A DNA stretch of 9,606 nt, taken from Flavobacteriaceae bacterium. GTDB taxonomy: Bacteria; Bacteroidota; Bacteroidia; Flavobacteriales; Flavobacteriaceae. The notes beneath the pieces are model-generated. The model saw only the letters and a list, made by a program, of their open reading frames with translations. It searched no databases and was not told the DNA's origin. This document shows positions 1-6,540 of this stretch, in pieces (positions within the stretch are counted from its first letter, which is position 1; the number at the start of each line of letters is the position of its first letter). Position numbers and translations under genes: made by a program. The DNA lies in NCBI GenBank assembly GCA_030590765.1, contig JAUVCP010000057.1, forward strand, positions 1-9,606. Direction: 5' to 3'.

Positions 1-2515
1 TTAGCAAACCTGCATCTTCCACTACCCCGTTATCAAACTGGGTAACATACATATCGGTTCCTTTTGCGGTTGCCACCGGAATTAAATTGGTAATATCTTC
101 AGGTGTAATGATCACACCACAGGCATGGGTACCCGTATTTCTAACAGATCCTTCTAGTGCTCTTGCCTGATTGATGGTCTCAGCATCCAGTCCTTCTCCT
201 TCCGAAATGGAAATTAGTTCTGTTACATTTTCAGCCTCCTCACTTCGCAAACCTTTAACTTTGGACTTGCTTTTATCATCATCTCCAAATATATTTTTAA
301 GCTTTAATCCTGGAATTAATTTTGCAATCCTGTCGGCATCATGTAATGGAAGATCTAAAACTCTGGCAGGATCTCTGATAGACGATTTTGCAGCCATCGT
401 ACCGTAAGTAATGATCTGTGCCACCTGATTTGCCCCATATTTATTGATCACATAATCAATTACTTTTTGTCTTCCTTCATCATCAAAATCAATATCTATA
501 TCAGGAAGTGAAACCCTGTCTGGATTTAAAAAACGCTCAAAAAGTAAATCGTATTTGATAGGGTCAATATTGGTGATTTCCAAACAATATGCTACCGCAG
601 AACCAGCTGCGGATCCTCTTCCCGGCCCAACCGAAACATCCATTCTACGAGCTTCCTTAATAAAATCCTCAACAATTAAAAAATATCCGGGATAACCGGT
701 GTTTTCAATGATCATTAACTCAAAATCAAGTCGTTCTTTGATCTCATCTGTTAAATCGGGATATCTTTTTTTTGCCCCTTCAAATGTTAGATGTTTTAAA
801 TATGCATTCTCCCCTCTTTTCCCTCCATCTTTTTCATCTTCAGTATCATAGAATTCAAGTGGCATATCAAATTTCGGCAAAAGAACATCTCTTGCCAGTT
901 GATAGATCTCAATTTTATCAACAATTTCCTGAATATTTATTAATGATTCAGGAACATGCTGAAAAAGATCTTTCATCTCTTTCTGCGACTTAAAATAATA
1001 GTCATCATTTGGCAGTCCATATCTAAAACCTCTTCCTCTTCCTTTAGGTGTATCAAATTTTTCCCCATCCTTTACACAAAGTAAAATATCGTGTGAAACG
1101 GAATCATCTTTTTCTATATAAAAAGTATTATTGGTGGCAACCAGTTTTACATTGTACTTCTTTGAAAATTGAACCAATATTTCATTGATATGCTGCTCAT
1201 TTTCCTGCTTATGATCATTTAATTCTAAATAAAAATCATCACCAAACTCCTCTTTCCACCACAACAAAGCATCTTCTGCCTGCTTTTCACCAATATTTAA
1301 TATTTTATTCGGGATTTCACCAAAACTGTTACCACTTAAAACAATGATATCCTCTTTATACTTTTTGACAATATTTTTATCAATTCTTGGCACATAATAA
1401 AAACCATCAATATAAGCTATGGATGCCATCTTAGCCAGATTGTGATAACCTTTTTTATTTTTAGCCAGTAAAACAATTTGATAACCATTATCCTTCACTT
1501 TTTTATTCAAATGATCATCACAAACAAAGAACTCGCAACCAACAATGGGTTTAATAGGATTTTCGGCAGTTTTATTATAATTTAAGATCTCTTTTACAAA
1601 AACAAAAGCTCCCATCATATTACCTGTATCGGTCAAGGCAACCGCAGGCATATTATCTTTTACTGCTGCCTGAACAAGATTTGCAACACTTGAAGTGGAT
1701 TGTAATATAGAATATTGAGAATGGTTATGTAAATGAGCAAATGCAACATCGGTTAAATTGGTTTTACCCGAATCACCTGCTTGTTTATCTATTATATTAC
1801 TTTTTTGCTCTTTTTCTTTAAGCTTTTTACTTTCCTTTTTAAGATTTACATGCTTTATCCCAATTTTTCCAATAGTATTGGAATTCTTTTCTCTAAAAAC
1901 CCTAAGATATTGATCATCTCTTTCTAATTCCAGAGAAGAATAATTGTCTCTTCTAATCAATTCTAAAAAACATCTGGTAGTTGCCTCTACATCAGCAGTA
2001 GCATTATGTGCTTCTGCAAAAGGAGTTTGAAATAATTTTTCATGCAACTCTGTTAAAGTTGGCAATTTGAATTTACCATATCGTCCACCTGGAATCTGAC
2101 ATAAAAGAGCTGTTTTTTCTGTACAAGTATCTAATACAGGTAATTCATTCAATTCTGTTTGAATTCCCAATCGATGGAATTCACAACCCATAATATTCAA
2201 GTCAAAACCAACATTTTGACCTACAACAAATTTTGTTTTTGATAAAGCCTTATTAAAAAGCAGCAATACCTTGTCTAAACTCTTACCATTCTCATTAGCC
2301 AGTTGTGTGGAAATACCATGAATTTGCTCAGCATCATAAGGTATATTATAGCCCTCAGGAACGATTAAATAATCCTGATGTTCAATAAGTTCACCCATTT
2401 CATCATGCATTTGCCATGCAATCTGAACTGCTCTTGGCCAGTTATCAACATCAGTAATCGGAGCCTTCCAGTTCTTTGGTAAACCGGTAGTTTCGGTATC
2501 AAAAATTAAATACAT
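1..2515 (-). CDS. dnaE: DNA polymerase III alpha subunit with fused N-terminal exonuclease (partial, C-terminus outside window)
   Basis: This is the replicative DNA polymerase; 838 codons are visible and the frame is open at the window edge. Residues 1-185 form a DnaQ/epsilon-like DEDD exonuclease: Exo I FDTETTG (D6, E8), Exo II NVGFD (D105), Exo III HNATAD (H170, D175). A charged linker (about 200-255) leads into the PHP domain, HLHNHSQYS at 261-269, with ALTDTGNMMG near 300. Polymerase palm motifs follow: GPGRGSAAGS at 630-639 and PDIDIDFDD at 671-679, which holds the first two catalytic aspartates (D672, D674). The third expected aspartate lies just past the edge, because the window ends at EDAGLL. 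The first ATG in the frame is 2515; the frame is open further upstream to about 2627 but has no other ATG. The fused exonuclease suggests built-in proofreading, an inference from motifs. Family assignment is secure. Confidence 0.97.
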   Translation of the reverse strand, partial: MYLIFDTETTGLPKNWKAPITDVDNWPRAVQIAWQMHDEMGELIEHQDYLIVPEGYNIPYDAEQIHGISTQLANENGKSLDKVLLLFNKALSKTKFVVGQNVGFDLNIMGCEFHRLGIQTELNELPVLDTCTEKTALLCQIPGGRYGKFKLPTLTELHEKLFQTPFAEAHNATADVEATTRCFLELIRRDNYSSLELERDDQYLRVFREKNSNTIGKIGIKHVNLKKESKKLKEKEQKSNIIDKQAGDSGKTNLTDVAFAHLHNHSQYSILQSTSSVANLVQAAVKDNMPAVALTDTGNMMGAFVFVKEILNYNKTAENPIKPIVGCEFFVCDDHLNKKVKDNGYQIVLLAKNKKGYHNLAKMASIAYIDGFYYVPRIDKNIVKKYKEDIIVLSGNSFGEIPNKILNIGEKQAEDALLWWKEEFGDDFYLELNDHKQENEQHINEILVQFSKKYNVKLVATNNTFYIEKDDSVSHDILLCVKDGEKFDTPKGRGRGFRYGLPNDDYYFKSQKEMKDLFQHVPESLINIQEIVDKIEIYQLARDVLLPKFDMPLEFYDTEDEKDGGKRGENAYLKHLTFEGAKKRYPDLTDEIKERLDFELMIIENTGYPGYFLIVEDFIKEARRMDVSVGPGRGSAAGSAVAYCLEITNIDPIKYDLLFERFLNPDRVSLPDIDIDFDDEGRQKVIDYVINKYGANQVAQIITYGTMAAKSSIRDPARVLDLPLHDADRIAKLIPGLKLKNIFGDDDKSKSKVKGLRSEEAENVTELISISEGEGLDAETINQARALEGSVRNTGTHACGVIITPEDITNLIPVATAKGTDMYVTQFDNGVVEDAGLL

Positions 2516-2580
2516 GCAGTAATCTTTTTTGGAAATTATTGGAGGGTTAAAAGTAGGAAATTCAAGGAAGCTGTAAATGA

Positions 2581-2611
2581 TAAAACTATTCTTTTTATCA
2601 ACAATAAACAA
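2581..2611 (-). promoter_or_regulatory. Candidate dnaE promoter
   Basis: On the minus strand, TTG (2609-2611) is followed after 20 bases by TAGTTTTA (2581-2588). This resembles the Bacteroidota primary sigma-factor pattern TTG / TAnnTTTG with one mismatch in the -7 element. It would give a leader of roughly 60 nt before the dnaE ATG. The wider 124-base gap (2516-2639) holds no gene that I can see. The region is AT-rich, so a chance match is possible. Confidence 0.35.
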
Positions 2612-2639
2612 TTTGGATCAAAATTCTATAACAACTTCT

Positions 2640-2849
2640 TTAAGCTAATAAATTAGCTGTAAAAAACACAAAACAAAAGTGAATTATGCTTCTTTTATTA
2701 TCTTTGTCCTTGAAGTAGAAATACACTAAAAACCCAAAATTAATCAGAGCTAATATCTTAATAATCATTTTGAAGCTATCATTATCATTTAAATAAAGAA
2801 AAAGAACCGATATTACTAAAAGCACTGATAAAATAAAATTTGCAAACAA
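2640..2849 (-). CDS. Short hydrophobic protein, probably the C-terminal part of a split membrane protein
   Basis: No family is recognised. The 69-residue reading has no ATG; TTG at 2849 is the only reasonable conventional start, and the frame stays open upstream to a TAA at 2886-2888. It has two clear hydrophobic segments (about residues 4-19 and 28-46) and a third at the C-terminus (about 54-69), separated by short charged loops such as NDND and KDKDNKR. It begins 2 bases after the stop of the preceding small membrane ORF. Reading upstream without a start gives HDFLG immediately before this segment, which joins naturally to the preceding ORF through a -1 shift. I think it more likely that this is the second half of one protein than a separate gene, but independent translation from TTG cannot be excluded. 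Confidence 0.5.
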   Translation of the reverse strand: MFANFILSVLLVISVLFLYLNDNDSFKMIIKILALINFGFLVYFYFKDKDNKRSIIHFCFVFFTANLLA

Positions 2850-2851
2850 AC

Positions 2852-3049
2852 CTAAAAAATCATGTTTTTTTCTTTCAATTGGAAATTATCATCTAAAATT
2901 ACATCTTTTAACGGGAAGAAATAAACCCCCATTAATAAGATAAATATGGTATATATAAGTGTTGGTAAAACATCTCTCGGGGTTAAAAAGAATAAGACCG
3001 CTGCAATTAATGGCAATAAATAATCATATTTTTTGAGAGTTTTTATCAT
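2852..3049 (-). CDS. Small membrane protein, probably the N-terminal part of a split gene
   Basis: No family is recognised. The ATG at 3049 opens a 65-residue frame with a short basic N-terminus (MIKTLKKYDY) and two hydrophobic segments at about 11-22 and 29-46, separated by the turn TPRDVLP. The polar tail (KDVILDDNFQLKEKN) ends abruptly at a TAG. A TTG-N19-TATCTTTG promoter sits just upstream, so the locus is likely transcribed. Transcription would run through the downstream hydrophobic frame towards dnaE. The tail contains an A AAA AAC heptamer, three codons before the stop, where a -1 shift would extend the protein to about 136 residues with roughly five membrane-spanning stretches. The positive N-terminus suggests an inner-membrane protein; function is unknown. 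Confidence 0.6.
   Translation of the reverse strand: MIKTLKKYDYLLPLIAAVLFFLTPRDVLPTLIYTIFILLMGVYFFPLKDVILDDNFQLKEKNMIF
2864..2870 (-). other. Slippery heptamer A AAA AAC at frame junction
   Basis: In the frame of the upstream membrane ORF the codons GAA AAA AAC (E60, K61, N62) contain the canonical -1 frameshift heptamer X XXY YYZ in the correct phase. A -1 slip bypasses the TAG at 2852-2854 and continues with HDFLG into the downstream hydrophobic frame. The same site is a run of seven A (2865-2871), so a single-base indel in the genome or a sequencing error would produce the same picture. No stimulatory hairpin was evident downstream. Confidence 0.45.
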
Positions 3050-3071
3050 AACTAATTCAGCTTGAGCCTAT

Positions 3072-3101
3072 CAAAGATAATCTAAATGCTAGATATGTCA
3101 A
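3072..3101 (-). promoter_or_regulatory. Promoter of the small membrane-protein locus
   Basis: On the minus strand, TTG (3099-3101) is separated by 19 bases from TATCTTTG (3072-3079), an exact match to the Bacteroidota -33/-7 pattern TTG / TAnnTTTG at the expected spacing. Transcription would start about 15-20 bases before the ATG at 3049. This is the cleanest promoter in the window. It lies back-to-back with the rpsP promoter region. Confidence 0.6.
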
Positions 3102-3177
3102 TTATAATTAAACTTTAAAAGCAGTCAAAAAACCAAAACTAATTGACATAAATAGCTTTAAATCAAAAATATATTAT

Positions 3178-3185
3178 TAATTTTG
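3178..3185 (+). promoter_or_regulatory. Candidate rpsP promoter -7 element
   Basis: TAATTTTG fits TAnnTTTG exactly and lies 69 bases before the rpsP ATG. The upstream -33 element is weak: TTTA at 3157-3160 is at about the right distance, while the nearer-consensus TTG at 3143-3145 is 32 bases away, which is too far. A strong ribosomal-protein gene is expected to have its own promoter here because the upstream gene is divergent. Confidence 0.45.
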
Positions 3186-3222
3186 CGCCCTGCTTCGAGA
3201 AAGTAGAATAACTATTAATAAC

Positions 3223-3239
3223 TTAGGTCGAGAACCTAA
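3223..3239 (+). promoter_or_regulatory. Hairpin in the rpsP leader
   Basis: TTAGGT (3223-3228), loop CGAGA, ACCTAA (3234-3239) form a perfect 6-bp stem ending 15 bases before the rpsP start codon, inside the presumed 5' leader. It could influence translation initiation or be an S16 autoregulatory structure. No known leader family is recognised and the stem is short, so a regulatory role is only a suggestion. Confidence 0.3.
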
Positions 3240-3254
3240 AAATTTAAACAAAAT

Positions 3255-3788
3255 ATGTCAGTAAAAATTAGATTACAAAGACACGGACGAAAAGGCAAAC
3301 CGTATTATTGGGTGGTTGCTGCAGATGCTCGTTCAAAACGTGATGGTAGATCATTAGAAAAAATTGGTATTTACAATCCAAACACCAATCCAGCAACCAT
3401 TGAATTAGATATTGATGCTGCAGTTAAATGGTTACAAAATGGTGCACAACCTACAGATACTGCGAGAGCAATTTTATCTCACAAAGGTGTAATGCTGAAA
3501 AATCACTTAGCAGGTGGTGTTAAAAAAGGTGCTTTAACAGAAGAAGAAGCTGAAAAGAAATTTCAGGCCTGGTTAGATGAAAAAGCAGCAAAAATAAGTG
3601 AACAAGAAAGTAAATTAGCTAAAGCAGAAGATGATGCTAAAGCAAAAATTTTAGATGCTGAAAAAGAAATCAATGCAAAGCGTAAAGCTGATGCTGATGA
3701 AATTGAAAATGCAGCGATTAAAGCAGTAGCTGATGCAAAAGCCGCTAAAGAAGCTGCTGAAAAAGCAGAAGAAGCTCCTGAAGATTAA
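3255..3788 (+). CDS. rpsP: 30S ribosomal protein S16 with long C-terminal extension
   Basis: S16 is a primary component of the small ribosomal subunit. Residues 1-85 carry the S16 core: [19 protein letters not shown], then [17 protein letters not shown] and YNP, and the conserved [13 protein letters not shown] region. Residues about 90-177 are an Ala/Lys/Glu-rich, probably helical or coiled-coil tail that makes the protein about twice the usual 80-90 residues; such tails are common in Flavobacteriia. ATG 3255 is the natural S16 start. Oddity: the TAA at 3786-3788 is followed in the same frame by 17 more tail-like codons before the next TAA at 3840-3842. The gene stands alone: rimM, often next to rpsP, is absent, and an intrinsic terminator follows. 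Confidence 0.97.
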   Translation: MSVKIRLQRHGRKGKPYYWVVAADARSKRDGRSLEKIGIYNPNTNPATIELDIDAAVKWLQNGAQPTDTARAILSHKGVMLKNHLAGGVKKGALTEEEAEKKFQAWLDEKAAKISEQESKLAKAEDDAKAKILDAEKEINAKRKADADEIENAAIKAVADAKAAKEAAEKAEEAPED

Positions 3789-3842
3789 GGTCCTCAAACT
3801 ATTGAGGAAGCTGCTGAAGAAGCAAAAGAAGAAGGTAAATAA
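3789..3842 (+). other. In-frame continuation of the rpsP tail after its stop codon
   Basis: After the rpsP TAA the same frame reads GPQTIEEAAEEAKEEGK and then stops at TAA 3840-3842. The composition (Glu/Ala/Lys) matches the preceding tail, so it looks like coding sequence left behind by a nonsense change; CAA to TAA would be one C-to-T step. A 7-bp hairpin TCCTCAA-ACTA-TTGAGGA (3791-3808) begins three bases after the stop. Whether any readthrough occurs cannot be told from sequence. Confidence 0.5.
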
Positions 3843-3864
3843 AACTTCCTTTTTTTATAAAATT

Positions 3865-3896
3865 AAAAACCTGATATTGATTTATCAGGTTTTTTT
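3865..3896 (+). terminator. Rho-independent terminator after rpsP
   Basis: AAAAACCTGATA (3865-3876), loop TTGATT, TATCAGGTTTTT (3883-3894) form a perfect 12-bp stem that runs into a T7 tract (3890-3896). It ends the rpsP transcript. The A-run on the left arm would also give a U-run on the opposite strand. Confidence 0.9.
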
Positions 3897-3941
3897 ATGT
3901 TTATAAGTGTGGTTTTCTGTTTGAATTTTGGACCATTTAGC

Positions 3942-3972
3942 TTGCATATATTTAATACTACTTCTACATTAG
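3942..3972 (+). promoter_or_regulatory. Candidate promoter for the DUF2130 gene
   Basis: TTG (3942-3944), a 20-base spacer, then TACATTAG (3965-3972), which differs from TAnnTTTG at one position. It lies downstream of the rpsP terminator and would give a leader of about 30-35 nt before ATG 4011. The assignment is tentative because the region is AT-rich. Confidence 0.35.
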
Positions 3973-4010
3973 TGGTCTATTATTTTGATTCAAACAACTT
4001 CCTTTAAAAT

Positions 4011-5468
4011 ATGAAAAAAGAAACCCAAATATCCTGCCCTAATTGTGGAACCCAAATTGACGTAAACGATCTGTTAAAACATCAGTTAGAAGATTCCATT
4101 CGTATGGAGTTTAAAGAAAAAGAACTTTTTATAAAAAAAGAATTGCAAGCCAAAGAGGAAAAACTGGCACAGGAAAAACTTGAATTTGAATTTAAAAAGA
4201 AAAAAGAAGCCGAAGATTTTCAAAATAAATTGGATACAAAGCTCAAACAAGAGTTAAAGGATAAAGAAAGAATTTTAAAATCAAAACTACTCGAAGAAAA
4301 CTCAGAAAGAATTGATCTCTTAAATAAAGAATTGAATGAGAAGTCGGAAAAGTTAAAAGAGCTCAACAAAAGTAAGGCAGAAATTGAAAGGTTAAAACGC
4401 AAAAATGAAGAACAAGCAGATGAATTTAAAAATCAACTGGAAACAAAACTTCAAAATGAATTAAAAGCAAAAGAAGAAAATATCAAAGCAAAGCTTTTAG
4501 AAGAAAATTCTGAACGGATCAACCTTTTAAACAAAGAACTCAATGAAAAATCGGAAAAGTTAAAAGAACTCAACAAAAGCAAAGCCGAAATAGCAAGATT
4601 GATTCGTGAAAAAGAAGAGATTACTTCCAAAGCAAAAGCAGATGCTGAAATTGCGCTCAATGAAAAATTAAAGGAAGAAGCGCTTAAGATCAAAAAAGCA
4701 GCAAAAGAAGAAAATGAACTAAAATTCAAAGAGTACCAAAAGCAACTTGCCGATCAAAAAGAATTGATGGAACAAATGAAACGTAAACATGAACAAGGTT
4801 CCATGCAGTTACAAGGAGAGGTACAGGAACTTGCTATTGAAGAATGGCTTGCCGATAATTTTCCATTGGATAGTATTAGTGAGATCAAAAAAGGGGCTCG
4901 TGGTGCCGATTGCCTGCAAACGGTAAATACACGTGAACAGCAAAATTGTGGAACTATTTATTATGAAAGCAAACGCACCAAAGATTTTCAACCGGCATGG
5001 ATTGAAAAATTTAAAAATGATATTCGTGACAAAAAGGCAAATATTGGTGTACTGGTTACGGAAGTGATGCCAAAAGAAATGAAAAGGATGGGATTAAAAG
5101 ATGGTATCTGGATCTGTACTTTTGAAGAATTCAAAGCGCTTTCCAATGTACTTCGTCAATCTGTAATTAAATTGAGTAATGCTATTATTGCACAGGAAAA
5201 CAAAGGGGATAAAATGGCAATGCTCTACGATTTTTTAACCAGTAATGAGTTTAAGTTACAAATGGAAGGTATTGTAGAAGGATTTACACAAATGAGCGCC
5301 GATCTGTTAAAAGAGAAAAATGCCATGAAACGCATTTGGAAACAACGTGAAAAACAAATTGAAAAGGTCATTGATAATACCATCAATATGTACGGTTCTA
5401 TCAAAGGTATTGCCGGTAATGCAATTCAATCGATCAACACATTAGAACTACCCGGCAAAGACGAATAA
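4011..5468 (+). CDS. DUF2130 domain protein: CxxC, coiled coil, PD-(D/E)XK nuclease-like C-terminus
   Basis: The cellular role of this family is not established. The N-terminus has CPNC (C9, C12) of a zinc-ribbon-like knuckle, with no second CxxC nearby. Residues about 25-265 are a highly charged Glu/Lys/Leu coiled coil containing a 69-residue duplication. The DUF2130 region runs from about 265 to 455: LQGEVQELAIEEWL (267-280), GARGADCLQ (D300), then YYESKRTKDFQPAW (E319, K321). E...D...ExK is the arrangement of a PD-(D/E)XK nuclease core, so DNA or RNA cleavage is plausible but inferred. There is no signal peptide or membrane segment, so it is probably cytoplasmic. ATG 4011 gives the N-terminal MKKETQISCPNCG expected for the family. 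Total length is 485 residues. The next gene, an EcsC-family protein, is on the same strand 177 bases on. Confidence 0.88.
   Translation: MKKETQISCPNCGTQIDVNDLLKHQLEDSIRMEFKEKELFIKKELQAKEEKLAQEKLEFEFKKKKEAEDFQNKLDTKLKQELKDKERILKSKLLEENSERIDLLNKELNEKSEKLKELNKSKAEIERLKRKNEEQADEFKNQLETKLQNELKAKEENIKAKLLEENSERINLLNKELNEKSEKLKELNKSKAEIARLIREKEEITSKAKADAEIALNEKLKEEALKIKKAAKEENELKFKEYQKQLADQKELMEQMKRKHEQGSMQLQGEVQELAIEEWLADNFPLDSISEIKKGARGADCLQTVNTREQQNCGTIYYESKRTKDFQPAWIEKFKNDIRDKKANIGVLVTEVMPKEMKRMGLKDGIWICTFEEFKALSNVLRQSVIKLSNAIIAQENKGDKMAMLYDFLTSNEFKLQMEGIVEGFTQMSADLLKEKNAMKRIWKQREKQIEKVIDNTINMYGSIKGIAGNAIQSINTLELPGKDE
4188..4601 (+). repeat. Diverged 207-bp tandem duplication within the DUF2130 coiled coil
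   Basis: Residues about 60-128 and 129-197 align at a constant offset of 69 residues (207 bp). The blocks LLEENSERI, LLNKELNEKSEKLKELNK and SKAEI occur at matching places in both copies. The DNA copies differ at many synonymous positions (for example gagaagtcggaa versus gaaaaatcggaa), so the duplication is old and under selection at the protein level. It lengthens the coiled coil without breaking the frame. Confidence 0.85.
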
Positions 5469-5506
5469 TAATGGAATGAATTTTGCATTAACAATATTAT
5501 ATTGTC

Positions 5507-5529
5507 CCAATTGCATTGGATGAATTCAT
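5507..5529 (+). repeat. Short palindromes after the DUF2130 gene
   Basis: CCAAT-TGC-ATTGG (5507-5519) is a 5-bp stem with a 3-base loop, directly abutting the 10-bp palindrome ATGAATTCAT (5520-5529). There is no T-tract, so a conventional terminator is not supported. Either could be a protein-binding site, or chance in AT-rich DNA. Confidence 0.35.
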
Positions 5530-5565
5530 TTTAGTAAAAATACGTAATGTCTTACTATCTGACAA

Positions 5566-5587
5566 TTAATACTTATGTCAGTATTAA
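5566..5587 (+). promoter_or_regulatory. Inverted repeat TTAATACT-N6-AGTATTAA upstream of the EcsC gene
   Basis: This is a perfect dyad of two 8-base arms with a 6-base spacer (TATGTC), centred about 70 bases before the preferred EcsC start. The size suits a dimeric repressor's operator or a leader hairpin. It lies inside the longer open frame that starts at 5547, which argues that the segment is regulatory rather than coding. No matching second copy was seen in the window. Confidence 0.45.
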
Positions 5588-5645
5588 GCTGAGTTCCTCC
5601 ATGAAGGTACAATACTTCACCGAGAACAAATACAAACGAAAAATA

Positions 5646-6491
5646 ATGGAAAACAATTTTTCTACATATAACATGTCAGCTGAAGATCTGACAACTATCA
5701 AAGAAGCAAAAGCCAGTATGGAAGACATTGGCATGCTTATGAAAGGATTGAATCATTTGGGTGAAGGAATTGAATCGGGTTTCAAATTGATTCCGCAAAA
5801 GCAGCAAGTCTGGCTTCAAAAAAATGTAAATAATATTTTGATGACACTTGTTAAAAGTAATCTTGCTACAATGGAAAAAGGAAAGGTATTTAATAAGCCT
5901 TCCCCAATAGTTTATAAAACATTGGTTACAGCAAGTGGTGCCCTAAGTGGAGCTCTTGGAGCTGCAACAGGTATTGGCACTGCTTTATTTGTTTCTGAAC
6001 TCGCACTTTCAACTAAATTTATCATGCGATCTATCATGGATATTGCAAGAAGTGAAGGAGAAGACCTGTATGATATTGAAACACAGCTTTCCTGTTTGCA
6101 GGTATTTTCTTTGGGTGGTAACTCAACAGATGATGACGGACTGGAAACTACATATTACACTTCAAAAATTGCTTTGGACAATGCGCTTAAAGGAGCAACT
6201 TCTTATGTAAGCAAAAATGGTATCCATGGTTTGAACAAACTTTTATTACATAGCACTAACCCTTTGATCAAATTGATCAGTACCGTAACCTCTCGTTTTA
6301 CGATTCAAGTTTCTGAAAAATTTATTGCTCAGGCAGTTCCTTTGATTGGTGCAGCCGGTGGAGGATCTATCAATTATTTATTTATCAATCACTTTCAAAA
6401 AATAGCCAAAGCTCATTTTACCATCCGTAGGCTCGAAAGAAAATATGGAGCCGAATTGGTTAAAACCAAATATATAGAAATTTCCAATTGA
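5646..6491 (+). CDS. EcsC-family protein
   Basis: EcsC-family proteins are membrane-associated and poorly characterised; the name comes from the third gene of the Bacillus ecs ABC-transporter locus, and no transporter genes are present here. This 281-residue protein begins MENNFSTYNMSAEDLTTIKE. It has a hydrophobic, Gly/Ala-rich stretch at about 91-120 (SGALSGALGAATGIGTALF), followed by the family's conserved RSIMDIARSEGEDL (about 128-141). A second hydrophobic Gly-rich segment lies at about 228-247 (AQAVPLIGAAGGGS). No signal peptide is visible. An ATG at 5547 would add 33 residues. I prefer 5646 because the extra segment contains a perfect inverted repeat and lacks family-like sequence. A hairpin terminator follows, and the DUF2130 gene precedes on the same strand. 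Family call is good; function is unknown. Confidence 0.82.
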   Translation: MENNFSTYNMSAEDLTTIKEAKASMEDIGMLMKGLNHLGEGIESGFKLIPQKQQVWLQKNVNNILMTLVKSNLATMEKGKVFNKPSPIVYKTLVTASGALSGALGAATGIGTALFVSELALSTKFIMRSIMDIARSEGEDLYDIETQLSCLQVFSLGGNSTDDDGLETTYYTSKIALDNALKGATSYVSKNGIHGLNKLLLHSTNPLIKLISTVTSRFTIQVSEKFIAQAVPLIGAAGGGSINYLFINHFQKIAKAHFTIRRLERKYGAELVKTKYIEISN

Positions 6492-6540
6492 GAAACTTAA
6501 ATTTTATTCGGTCGTACTCCAAAATTTATTTATAAAATTT

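Noticed and set aside
171..993. Plus-strand open frames opposite dnaE
   Set aside because: They lie wholly antisense to a clearly conserved dnaE reading frame and have no domain or promoter.
3143..3145. TTG as the -33 element of the rpsP promoter
   Set aside because: It is 32 bases from TAATTTTG, beyond the usual spacing of about 17-23 bases.
4188..4601. The 207-bp repeat as a mobile element or CRISPR-like array
   Set aside because: There are only two diverged, in-frame copies within one coding region, so it is an internal gene duplication.
4220..4729. Ser/Phe/Leu-rich minus-strand open frames opposite the DUF2130 gene
   Set aside because: They are antisense shadows of the Glu/Lys-rich coiled coil; the Ser/Phe/Leu composition is the reverse complement of GAA/AAA codons.
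5547..5645. 33-residue N-terminal extension of the EcsC protein from an upstream ATG
   Set aside because: The segment contains a perfect 22-base inverted repeat and unconvincing protein sequence, while the ATG at 5646 gives a normal-looking N-terminus. It is not strictly excluded.
5947..6210. Alternative plus-strand frame inside the EcsC gene
   Set aside because: It is an overlapping frame within a family-conserved coding region with no independent support.
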